Positions 46,233 through 54,637 of a DNA stretch of 64,000 bases are shown piece by piece. The stretch is from Mycobacterium heckeshornense. GTDB lineage: Bacteria; Actinomycetota; Actinomycetes; Mycobacteriales; Mycobacteriaceae. The notes under the pieces were generated by a model. The model did no database searches. It was not told the origin of the DNA and was given only the letters and a program-made list of their open reading frames with translations. A program made the position numbers and the translations under genes. Numbering within the stretch: the stretch's first letter is position 1; every line of letters starts with the position of its first letter. Location of the stretch: positions 62,001 through 126,000 of the forward strand of contig NZ_AP024237.1 in NCBI RefSeq assembly GCF_016592155.1, given 5' to 3'.

Positions 46233-49200
46233 GTGTTACGCCGCGAGCCTGCTAATAGGCGGCCGACCGTTGGCATTTTGCTGCGAGTGGCGCGCCTCGT
46301 GGTGCGCCGACCGTCGGTGGTCATCGGCTTGTGGGTGGTGCTGGCGGCCGTGCTGTCCGTGACGTTTGCCCCCTTAACTCAGGTGGTCCGCGAACACCAC
46401 GAAGAAATCCTGCCGAGTGACGCGCCGGTGATGGTCGCGACTCGGCAGATGACCGAGTCGTTTCACGAAACGAAGGCGGAAAACGTCGTGTTGGTGGTGC
46501 TCACCAACGAGCACGGGCTCACCCGCGCCGACGAAGACGTCTACCGCACGCTGGTCGACCGGCTGCGGCGGGACACCCGCGACGTCGTCATAGTGCAGGA
46601 CTTCATCACGACACCCCCGCTGCGTGAAGTCTTTGCCAGCAAAGACAATAAAGCCTGGCTTGTACCGGTCGGCATCGCCGGAGACAATCCTTCACCCAAA
46701 TTCAACGAGGCCTACGCGCGGGTTGCCAACCTCGTCAAGCAGACGCTCGAGCAGGTCCCACGGGGATCCGACCTGGCCGTGAAAATGGCCGGGCTTCCAG
46801 CCACCGCCGTCGAACTCGCCGACATCGGGGAGCGCGACCTGCATTTGATCACGGCCGCGACCGTCATCATGGTGCTCTTGATCTTGTTGTTGATCTACCG
46901 AAATCCCGTCACCATGCTGCTGCCGCTGGCGACCATAGGAATATCTATGGTGACCGCGCAGCAAGTGGTTTCCGGGCTTGCGAATGTGGGTCTGGGCATT
47001 TCGCAGGAGACGGTCGTGTTCATGACTGCGATAATGATCGGCGCCGGCGTCGACTACGCGGTATTCCTGATCAGCCGCTACCACGAACACCTGCGGCGCG
47101 GGTTGGATTCTGACCAAGCTGTCATGCGTGCATTGACGGGTATCGGCAAGGTCATCGCCGCCTCCGCAGCTACTGTCGCGGTGACCTTTCTGGGCATGAT
47201 TTTCGCTCGGATGCCGCTGTTTCCCACGGTTGGGCCAGCTCTAGCTCTCTCCATCTCGGTGGCATTCCTAGCCGCCGTCACCTTGCTGCCGGCGTTCATG
47301 GTGCTCGCAGGGCGTCGCGGATGGATAGCCCCGAAACAAGATCTCACTAGCCGGTTTTGGCGGCGTTCGGGAATTCACATTGTGCGGCGCCCGGTCGCGC
47401 ATCTGGTTGCCAGTCTGGTCATTCTGATTTCCCTGGCCACTTGTTCGACCCTGATGCGTTTCAATTACGACGACCGCAAGAGCTTGCCAGCGTCGGCCGA
47501 AAGCAACCTCGGATTCGCGGCGATTGACCGCCATTTCCCAGTGAGTTCGATGACCCCCCAGTACCTTCTCGTCCAATCTACGCATGACTTGCGCACACCC
47601 AAGGCCCTGGCGGACCTCGAGCAGATGGCGCGGCGGGTCAGTCAGCTGCCTGATATCGCGATGGTTCGAGGCATCACCCGGCCGACGGGCCAGCCGCTGG
47701 AACAAGCCACGTTGAGTTGGCAGGCCGGCGTGGTCGGCGACAAGCTTTCGGACGTGGCGAATCGAATCGCCGGCGCGAATGGCGACCTTGGCGCTCTGAC
47801 GAGTGGCGCGCGCCAGCTCGCCGACAGTCTCGGCGCCGTACGCAGCCAAGTGAGCCAGGCGATAGCGGTGGTCAGCGGTCTCGCTAAGACACTCGCCGGC
47901 ATCGAGAACCAAGTCGCAAGCTCCAAGACGCTCCACGACATTGAGAGGCTGGCCGCGAACATGCGCTCTGCCGGTAACTCGATGGGGGCGAACGTCGGGA
48001 ACCTCGAAGATATGTTGAACATGATCGGTCCCGTGCTGGCCGGGCTGAATGCCAGCCCGGTGTGCGCCGGAGATCCGGCCTGCAGCAATGCGCGCGACCT
48101 GCTGCAGCGCCTGGTTGACAACCGCAACCGCGGACAGCTTGACACAGTCGCCGATCTCGCTCGGCAGCTGCAATCCATCTCCGGCGTCCAAGACTTGGAG
48201 GCCACCCTGCAGGGTATTCGTGCGTCGCTCGGTCAAGCGGTTCAGACAATCCGTGCCCTAGGCCTCGACAACCCCGGCGCGCTGCAGAACGAGATGGCGA
48301 CTGTGCAGCAAGGCGTCAACGCCCTAGCCAACGGAAGCGAGCAGGTGGCGGACGGCGTGCGGGTACTAGCTGACCAGACCAGGCAGGTCGGTGGGGGCCT
48401 ATCCGATGCCGCGGCCTTGTTGTTGGCCGTCAAGCTCAATGCGATGCAGCCGAGCATGGCTGGTTTCTACATTCCACCGCAGGTGATGGCGGACAGCCGG
48501 TTCAAAGATCTCGCCGGGGTGTTCATGTCACCCGACGGACATGCGGTGCGCTACTTGGTGCAGTCGAAGCTGGAGCCGTTTGAAACGAAGGCGATGGATC
48601 AGGTCAAGTCAATTGCCAACACAGCGCGGGGTGCGCAGCCCAACACGTCGCTGGCCGATGCGTCGATATCAATGGCGGGCCTGACGCCGACGGGCAGCGA
48701 AATGCGCGACTACTACGACCATGACTTGTGGTTCATCGTCGGCATGACCATTGCGGTTGTGTTCGTGATCCTGGTACTGCTGCTGTGGGCGGTCGTGGCG
48801 CCGCTGTATCTCGTTGGCACGGTAATCCTTTCGTATCTGTCGGCGCTGGGTATCGGTGTTATCGTGTTCCAGTTCATCGGCGGTCGACCACTTGCTTGGA
48901 GCGTGCCCGCACTCGCGTTTATCATCTTGGTCGCCGTCGGTGCGGACTACAACATGTTGTTGATCTCGCGGATTCGCGACGAATCCCCGTACGGGATTCG
49001 ATCGGGTGTCATCCGTACCGTGGGCACGACCGGAGGCGTGATCACGTCTGCGGGGCTGATCTTCGCCGCGTCGATGTTCGGCCTGCTGTTCGCCAGTCTG
49101 AGCGATATGGTCCAAGTGGGCTTCGTCATGGGCGTCGGCCTGCTGCTGGACACCTTCCTGGTACGGACCATCACTGTGCCGGCACTGGCGGTGCTGGCTG

Positions 49201-49337
49201 GGAAGGGGAACTGGTGGCCGTCGAAGTGGCAACCGTCGAAGCGACGGGAGCGAGCACATATCGATCGCGATGCATCCGATCTTGCGACGGTGGGCGCTGC
49301 AGCCAAGAAAGCCACCGCAGTGCACCCGTCCGATTAG
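46233..49337 (+). CDS. MmpL-family RND transporter
   Basis: A 1034-residue MmpL protein, about twelve transmembrane helices in two halves, each followed by a periplasmic domain. The proton-relay Asp-Tyr pairs typical of MmpL are present in MIGAGVDYAVFLISRYHEHL and ILVAVGADYNMLLISRIRDE. The second periplasmic region is long and helical (about residues 480-740). MmpL proteins export cell-envelope lipids and lipopeptides. Position 107 bases after the P450 makes export of the NRPS product the likely role. No MmpS partner is next to it. GTG start; the ribosome site is weak. Confidence 0.92.
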   Translation: MLRREPANRRPTVGILLRVARLVVRRPSVVIGLWVVLAAVLSVTFAPLTQVVREHHEEILPSDAPVMVATRQMTESFHETKAENVVLVVLTNEHGLTRADEDVYRTLVDRLRRDTRDVVIVQDFITTPPLREVFASKDNKAWLVPVGIAGDNPSPKFNEAYARVANLVKQTLEQVPRGSDLAVKMAGLPATAVELADIGERDLHLITAATVIMVLLILLLIYRNPVTMLLPLATIGISMVTAQQVVSGLANVGLGISQETVVFMTAIMIGAGVDYAVFLISRYHEHLRRGLDSDQAVMRALTGIGKVIAASAATVAVTFLGMIFARMPLFPTVGPALALSISVAFLAAVTLLPAFMVLAGRRGWIAPKQDLTSRFWRRSGIHIVRRPVAHLVASLVILISLATCSTLMRFNYDDRKSLPASAESNLGFAAIDRHFPVSSMTPQYLLVQSTHDLRTPKALADLEQMARRVSQLPDIAMVRGITRPTGQPLEQATLSWQAGVVGDKLSDVANRIAGANGDLGALTSGARQLADSLGAVRSQVSQAIAVVSGLAKTLAGIENQVASSKTLHDIERLAANMRSAGNSMGANVGNLEDMLNMIGPVLAGLNASPVCAGDPACSNARDLLQRLVDNRNRGQLDTVADLARQLQSISGVQDLEATLQGIRASLGQAVQTIRALGLDNPGALQNEMATVQQGVNALANGSEQVADGVRVLADQTRQVGGGLSDAAALLLAVKLNAMQPSMAGFYIPPQVMADSRFKDLAGVFMSPDGHAVRYLVQSKLEPFETKAMDQVKSIANTARGAQPNTSLADASISMAGLTPTGSEMRDYYDHDLWFIVGMTIAVVFVILVLLLWAVVAPLYLVGTVILSYLSALGIGVIVFQFIGGRPLAWSVPALAFIILVAVGADYNMLLISRIRDESPYGIRSGVIRTVGTTGGVITSAGLIFAASMFGLLFASLSDMVQVGFVMGVGLLLDTFLVRTITVPALAVLAGKGNWWPSKWQPSKRRERAHIDRDASDLATVGAAAKKATAVHPSD

Positions 49338-49526
49338 GTTACGCCAGCCGGTGCATCCGATCAGGGCAGCGCGGCAGATCCATCCGACCAACGGGCCATG
49401 GCCGGTCGATCTCGTCAGTTGGCCGCAGCCGATGCCGGCCCGACAGCATGGGTTTGGACATTGTCTTCCGGGCAGAACTGGCTGCGGTGGGCGTCGCCCT
49501 TGGATAGATCGTGAAGAAGGACACGA

Positions 49527-49745
49527 ATAACCACCTACAGCGGGGCGATCCTGGCCGGCGGCTGCTTCTGTGGGGTATGCGGGAAGTGATCCGCAAGCGG
49601 CCAGACGTGGTATCCACCCCGGTCGGCTACACCGGCGGTGACGCAACGCAACCTACCGTAATCACGGCACCCACGCCGTAATCACGGCACCCACGCAGAA
49701 GCCATCGAAATCACCTTTGACCCGACGCCGCATCGACTACCGGAC
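49527..49745 (+). pseudogene. msrA: Methionine sulfoxide reductase A remnant
   Basis: Reading across frames gives AILAGGCF (active-site loop, followed by WGM in intact proteins), then REVIRKRPDVVSTPVGYTGG and HGTHAEAIEITFDPT, all typical of MsrA. An insertion right after the catalytic cysteine shifts the frame. A 20-bp tandem duplication at 49657-49696 breaks it again. Both ends are missing. Confidence 0.75.
49657..49696 (+). repeat. 20-bp tandem duplication inside the msrA remnant
   Basis: CGTAATCACGGCACCCACGC occurs twice in direct succession. Confidence 0.95.
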
Positions 49746-49815
49746 CCACGCATGCCCGAGGTCGTCACCGCAGGTCCGTGGATGACGCGCCGCCACAGTT
49801 CATCAGGGTCAACTA

Positions 49816-49896
49816 CGCGCCATTGTGGGAGTGGAAGTGTTGATCACCCGCATCGAGGCCAAGTTCAAGCTCAGCCAGAATCGATCAGCCGCTGGG
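49816..49896 (+). pseudogene. PaiB-like FMN-binding protein fragment
   Basis: The frame reads RAIVGVEVLITRIEAKFKLS QNRSAAG, the C-terminal signature of FMN-binding PaiB/negative transcriptional regulator proteins. Only about 27 codons remain. Confidence 0.6.
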
Positions 49897-50343
49897 TGCC
49901 CGTTCTCTCACCAAAGTGCCCGCCGCAGCGAACCGAAGTGAGCGCAGCTTAGATGACATTTCTCCGGCCCTGCGGTACGCCGCCAACTCATGCTAGCTGG
50001 CGCATTAGCCCACCGTCGGTGACGGGTAACCGTAGTGTCACAGTTGTGCCTGCCGTGAGGACCTGCGCGCCCTGCGCCGCCCAGGACGACGCCCCGCTTG
50101 ACGTGCACTGCCGTCCAGCAAGGACTGCCTTGAAAGCAATATCCGATGACTTTTCCATTCTAGAGTTGTGAGGCCGGTATGACTACCCCAGCAAGCGTTC
50201 CCACGATCAGGCTGTTGACCGTCTCTTTGGATGGCGACCACGGGGTGGCCATTCTTCATTGAGTCTGCCGATGTGACAGTCGGTGTGGCGGCGGGGTTGA
50301 TCTTGTTCGTGTGCACCGTCAGTGTGACGAGGAACTGATGGGT

Positions 50344-50389
50344 GCGCGGCACCCCGCTGAAGTCTTGGTCGGCTTGCGGGGTGCCGCGC
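50344..50389. terminator. GC-rich hairpin upstream of the DUF6431 gene
   Basis: Perfect 14-bp arms GCGCGGCACCCCGC and GCGGGGTGCCGCGC separated by 18 bases, ending 20 bases before the ATG at 50410. It may be a terminator blocking read-through into the transposon, or an attenuator. There is no U tract. Confidence 0.45.
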
Positions 50390-50576
50390 TGTAGTGCTCG
50401 GAGGCACCGATGGTGACGGTAGAGGCTGATGTTGTCCGCGTCGAGTCCCGGTTGGCGGCTGGGGAGATCGCGTGTCCGGCATGCGGGGACGGGGTGCTGG
50501 GTGGCTGGGGGTATGCCCGGGCCCGTCAGATCGAGGGACTGCGTGATGAATCGCCCTGGGTTTTGTGCACACCGGT

Positions 50577-53500
50577 TTACTTTGCGCCGGTCGGCTGACC
50601 GCTGTGGTGTGCATGGTAGTCGGCCTCGTATTCGATGGGTGGTTTCAGTCCGAGTCGGTGCATGAGCCGGCTGGTGTGTAGGGGTCGGACCGCAGCGCCC
50701 TGCCGGTCTTTCGACGCGGTGGGTTTCTGCGGCCCGCCCTCCGAACCGGACGTGCATGTCTCCACGCATCCGGCTCTCCACTTGTTCATGCCGCTGGTGC
50801 GGTGTCGGTGTCGGGTGGCCAATTCGCCCATGGTGCAGGGATCTTCGAGCCCCGGTATCGGTAGCGGAGGACCGTCACCGATCGTGGCCGGAACAGCTCG
50901 ACACGTCGGTCGCTGATCTGCCAGTCAGGCCAGAAGCGACGGCGTAGCGTTCCCCAGGTCAGGCCGAGGTGTCGTTTACGCAGCCAATACGCAACCCGCA
51001 TGAATGCGAAGTGGTCGACGTAGCAGAAGGTGCGTTTAGACACTCCGTGCTTGAAATAGTTGCACCAGCCCCGTAGCACGGGGTTGACCTGCCGGAGCAG
51101 GTCGGCGAGTGTGTGATGTTTGTTGCGGCGCGTCAGTTTCCGGATCTTGCCGGTGATCGAGGCCAGCGATTTCTTCGATGGCCAGGTGTAGACGAACCGC
51201 TTGCTGCTGCCCGGTTTGGTTCGCCGCTGGATGCGGAAGCCCAAGAACTCGAAGCCCTCGTCGATGTGGCAGACCCTGGTTTTCTCGACCGACAAGCGCA
51301 GGCTCATCGGTGCGAGTACCGCTTCGACCTCATCCCATAGTGCTTCGGCATGAGCGCGTGTGCCGTTGATCAGCACCACGAAATCGTCTGCATAGCGGAC
51401 GATCCGATAGGTGGCGCCTCCGGCGCGCCGATGCTTGGTGCGCTTCCAGTTCGTATCGAGCGCTTCCCACTGACGCATGAAGTGCTCGTCGAGAACCGAC
51501 AGGGCGATATTGGCCAGCAGCGGTGAGAGGATCCCGCCCTGGGGAGTGCCGGTCGGCGTATCCCGATGTACCGCATCCTCGGAGAGGATCCCGGCTTTCA
51601 GGAACGCCTTGATCAGCGTGAGCACCCGCTTGTCACCGACCCGCATCCGCACCCGATCCATCAGTGCACAATGCGAGATCTCATCGAAGCAGGCCGTGAT
51701 GTCTGCTTCAAAGACCCACTCGTACCCCTTGTTACCCGAGGTGTAGTGGTGGATCTCGGCGATCGCATCCTGTGCCCGCCGTCTCGGCCGAAACCCATAC
51801 GAGCACGGCTTGAAATCCGCCTCGTAGATGGGTTCCAGCACCAGCTTCAGCGCTGCCTGCACGATCCTGTCGGCGGTGGTCGGGATTCCCAGGCGTCGCA
51901 TCTTGCCGTTCGCCTTGGGGATCAACTTCTCCCGCACCGCAACCGGTGTGAACCGGCGTTCTTTCAGGTCGCCTTGCAGTTCTGCAAGGAGTTGCACCGC
52001 TCGGTCATCGATGGAGGACGGTGTCACTCCATCGATCCCGGCCGTGCGTGCTCCCTTGTTGCCCCGCACCCTGTTCCACGCCACGACGAGGAACGCTGGG
52101 TCATAAACGAGGTTGAACAGATCATCAAACCGGCGGCCCGGATCGGCCACCGCCCAACGATGCAGTTTCCGCTGCATCATGCGTACCCGCAGCCACGCCT
52201 CATCGACGTCGGGCCACGGCGCGCCGGTATTCACCAGCGACCTTCGCGCAATGCTCGGCAACCGCGAACAAGCTGGACCCCTTCGCCATGTGACCGGCTT
52301 TCCCGGACTCGGACTACTACGGATCCTCCGCCCCCACACGACGGCATCGGCCGGCGACGGACCTTCCCGCCGAAACGCTGGATGCGCTCCGGGAAGGGGA
52401 CCACCGCGTGGGTTCCCACGTTCACTGTCAGATCGATCGACGGGCGAGGTGCCCAACTATGCTCCTGCGGCATCGCCACGGCTACGCCGCGGGCCTTCAC
52501 CGTGACCTCCCGACCGGCGGTACAAACCGATCGCGGAGTTCCCCGCACCACACCGTGATACGAGTGTGCGCCGCTGCCCAGCCCAGATCCGCCAGATTCG
52601 AGCTGGTGGGAACAGACTTGAGGAGCGTTCAGACGCTGGTTTCTCACGTACACCGTCCCGTCTTGCTTGCCGGACCCGCGTCGTCTGGCAGTGCCGACGC
52701 GTCCCGTCGTTGTCAGGGCTGCTTTCCACCCTCATCGGCGTCCCCCGAATCAGGCTGCCCCCAGCTTCAACCCGCTGCCGCGACAGCGGACAGACGAAGG
52801 ATTCTCACCTCCATTCGATCCCACAGCGCCTCGTGGCGCTCTGTACCAGTGGACCCAGTCGGCGGTGAGGTGCTCGACATCGTGCACCGAGCGCAGCGGC
52901 CCGGTTCGGAACGGTGAGTCTTTCCGGATCGCTTCGGTCTTATAGAGACCAATTATTGTCTCCGCCAACGCATTATCGTAGGCGTCTCCGACCGTTCCAA
53001 TCGACGGCTTCATGCCGGCGAGCATGATCGTCTCCCCGCAGTGCACCGACGTGTACTGCGACCCGGCATCAGAGTGGTGAATCGTCGACCCCGCCAGCGG
53101 GTGGCCTTCACGGGCCCGCAGCGCTGCGGCCTGACGGATCGCCGATTCGACGAACCACGAGTGCTTGGTCGTTGAGCACGCCCAGCCGAGGATCCGCCCG
53201 GCGTAGGCATCGACGACGAACGCGGTGTAGACGAACACCCCGGTGACCAGGCGAACGTAGGTGAAATCGGCGACCAGAAGCCGGTTGGGGGCATCGACGG
53301 CGAAGGTGCGATCCACCAGGTCCGGTGCCCGCTGCGCGGCGGGATCGGCCACGGTAGTGCGGACCTTCTTGACCCGCCGCACCCCCTGCCAGCCGTTGGC
53401 CCGCATGAGACGCTCCACGGTGCATTTGGCCACCGGAATGCCCTGTCGTTGCAGGTGAGCCCACATCTTGGCCGCACCGTAGAGTGACTCGGGCTTGCGG

Positions 53501-53700
53501 CGACCATCAGCATCGGGGGTGTAGTAGCCGGCCAGGATCTCAGCGACCGTCATGTCCCACAAGACCCGTTTCGATGGTGGGCGAGCCTGCCAGGCGTAGA
53601 AGGTTCTCGGGGCGATCTTGCAGCCATGCTCGCTCAGCACGCGGCAGATCGGAGCGACCCCGAACCGAGCACGATGCTCGGCGATGAATTCACAAATCAA
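50577..53700 (-). CDS. IS3 OrfB integrase, interrupted by the group II intron
   Basis: Exons 53700-52842 and 50677-50577 join to 960 bases, 319 residues. The DDE catalytic core shows VADFTYVRLVTGVFVYTAFV, TIHHSDAGSQYTSVHC and DNALAETIIGLYKTE. Splicing restores HLTADWVHWYNTSRLMHRLG and the C-terminus IEYEADYHAHHSGQPTGAK. Unspliced, the frame runs into the intron and stops at 52750. The start (TTG at 53700) overlaps the OrfA stop; production as an OrfA-OrfB fusion by -1 frameshifting is usual in this family. Confidence 0.82.
50678..52841 (-). mobile_element. Group II intron (2164 bp)
   Basis: On the minus strand the intron begins GAGCGCCACG at 52841 and ends CCGACCCCTAC at 50678. A 34-nt domain V is clear at 50743-50776 (GAGCCGGATGCGTGGAGACA ... 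CGTCCGGTTC), followed by a domain VI-like hairpin. It encodes its own reverse transcriptase/maturase. The boundaries were chosen because they restore the OrfB frame and place domain V about 65 nt before the 3' end. The GAGCG start departs from the usual GUGYG. Confidence 0.85.
50786..52234 (-). CDS. Group II intron reverse transcriptase/maturase (LtrA-like)
   Basis: A 482-residue intron-encoded protein from GTG 52234 (VNTGAPWPDVDEAWLRVRMM). RT blocks: REKLIPKANGKMRRLGIPTT, FKPCSYGFRPRRRAQDAI, WVFEADITACFDEISHCALM, GTPQGGILSPLLANIALSVL and the active site RYADDFVVLI. The maturase (X) domain follows: VNPVLRGWCNYFKHGVSKRT. No HNH endonuclease domain is present at the C-terminus, so target-primed insertion would use another primer. 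The frame extends upstream to 52456, but the earlier sequence is intron RNA. The RT looks intact. Confidence 0.88.
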   Translation of the reverse strand: MNTGAPWPDVDEAWLRVRMMQRKLHRWAVADPGRRFDDLFNLVYDPAFLVVAWNRVRGNKGARTAGIDGVTPSSIDDRAVQLLAELQGDLKERRFTPVAVREKLIPKANGKMRRLGIPTTADRIVQAALKLVLEPIYEADFKPCSYGFRPRRRAQDAIAEIHHYTSGNKGYEWVFEADITACFDEISHCALMDRVRMRVGDKRVLTLIKAFLKAGILSEDAVHRDTPTGTPQGGILSPLLANIALSVLDEHFMRQWEALDTNWKRTKHRRAGGATYRIVRYADDFVVLINGTRAHAEALWDEVEAVLAPMSLRLSVEKTRVCHIDEGFEFLGFRIQRRTKPGSSKRFVYTWPSKKSLASITGKIRKLTRRNKHHTLADLLRQVNPVLRGWCNYFKHGVSKRTFCYVDHFAFMRVAYWLRKRHLGLTWGTLRRRFWPDWQISDRRVELFRPRSVTVLRYRYRGSKIPAPWANWPPDTDTAPAA

Positions 53701-54008
53701 CGGTGTCGCGGGTCGCTCTCCCGCGCGAAGAAACTTGTTGCCGCCTTGAGGATTTCGATAGTCTGCTCAAGCTCACGGTTCTTCTTACGCAGCTCGCGCA
53801 ACTCCCGGCTCTCCGCCGTCGATACCCCAGCGGCCTGGCCGTCGTCGATCTCGGCCTGGCGCACCCACTTGCGCAGGGTCTCCGCGCTCATCCCCAACCG
53901 GGCCGAGATGGCCCGCATCGCCGCCCACTCGGTGTCGTACTCGTCGCGATGCTCCCGGACCAGCCAGACCGCCTTGGCCTTCATGTCCTGGTCGTACCTC
54001 GTTGCCAT
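53697..54008 (-). CDS. IS3 OrfA (transposase HTH subunit)
   Basis: A 103-residue protein with an IS3-type helix-turn-helix (MRAISARLGMSAETLRKWVR) followed by a leucine-zipper-like coiled coil (SRELRELRKKNRELEQTIEI LKAATSFFA). It overlaps OrfB by 4 bases. The start ATG at 54008 lies 52 bases inside the right inverted repeat end. Confidence 0.88.
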   Translation of the reverse strand: MATRYDQDMKAKAVWLVREHRDEYDTEWAAMRAISARLGMSAETLRKWVRQAEIDDGQAAGVSTAESRELRELRKKNRELEQTIEILKAATSFFARESDPRHR

Positions 54009-54637
54009 CGTGCCATCCTTCCCTCAAAAGAAGGTGTGCACGAAACCCGGGATGGTCCATGATGTGGTGCGGCCGCGGCGGGCGAGATGCCGAGTGTGCA
54101 TGGTGACCCACGTGTTGTTGCCGGTGACTGTGTTGTTGCGTAGAGCGTATGCAGCGGAACGGATTTGGGCCGCGTTGATAGCTCGTGCTCAGGGGTTGGG
54201 GCATCGCCGGATCGCCGCGGATGTGGGGGTGCCGGCGGCGACGGTGCGGGGTTGGCTGCGCCGGGCGGCGCAGCGGCTGGAGGTGATCCGGTCGTGGTTT
54301 ATCGGTGTCGCGGTGGCCGCCGGGGTGGACGTGGTGATCCCGGATGGGACGGGTTGTGCGTGGCGGGATGCGTTGGCCGCGGTGGCGACCGCGACCGTGG
54401 CGATCCGGTTCCGCTTCGGTGCGGGTGGGTTGCTGGGCGCGGTGACGCCAGATCGGGTAGCGGTCGCGGCCAGTGGTGGTCGGCTGCTGGCACCGCGCTG
54501 GTCGCCACCGCGGCGCTGAGGCTGCACAACACGAATCGCCCCTGACGCGTAAGCGGCGTGATCGGTGATCCTCACCAAGGCACCTGCGCGGCAACGGTTT
54601 CGGGCAGGGCCTTCGATTGGAGAGGAAAACCGAGAAG

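Larger units (their letters stand above)
49338..50409. other. Degenerate region with gene remnants
   Basis: About 1.07 kb with no intact gene. It contains a broken msrA piece (49527-49745) and a paiB-like piece (49816-49896). A GC-rich inverted repeat lies at 50344-50389. The rest (49338-49526 and 49900-50340) shows nothing recognisable; the left end of the three-gene transposon should fall somewhere in 49900-50340. Confidence 0.5.
50547..54059 (-). mobile_element. IS3-family element carrying a group II intron
   Basis: Ends are read from imperfect 27-bp inverted repeats that begin TG: left TGAATCGCCCTGGGTTTTGT followed by GCACACC, right (reverse strand) TGGACCATCCCGGGTTTCGT followed by GCACACC. 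Flanks carry a 3-bp target duplication, TGA (50544-50546 and 54060-54062). Total 3513 bp; without the intron 1349 bp, a normal IS3 size. Confidence 0.88.
50410..54519 (+). pseudogene. DUF6431-type zinc-ribbon/HTH transposon protein, split by an IS3 element
   Basis: Exon-like halves 50410-50546 and 54063-54519 (the target duplication TGA counted once) join in frame across ...QIEGLRDVVRPRRARC... to give 197 codons. The protein has two cysteine pairs (CPAC and CRVC), the conserved VTHVLLPVTVLLRR and a helix-turn-helix GLGHRRIAADVGVPAATVRG. The C-terminus LLAPRWSPPRR may itself be shifted by one base from TALVATAALRLHNTNRP. Its role in transposition is not established; a target-site or end-binding role is inferred from its place in the element. 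Confidence 0.72.

Noticed and set aside
33833..49337. Glycopeptidolipid (mps1/mps2) cluster
   Set aside because: Three modules instead of four, no epimerase domains, no methyltransferases, rhamnosyltransferases or GAP genes adjacent. Shared reductase and MmpL features are not enough.
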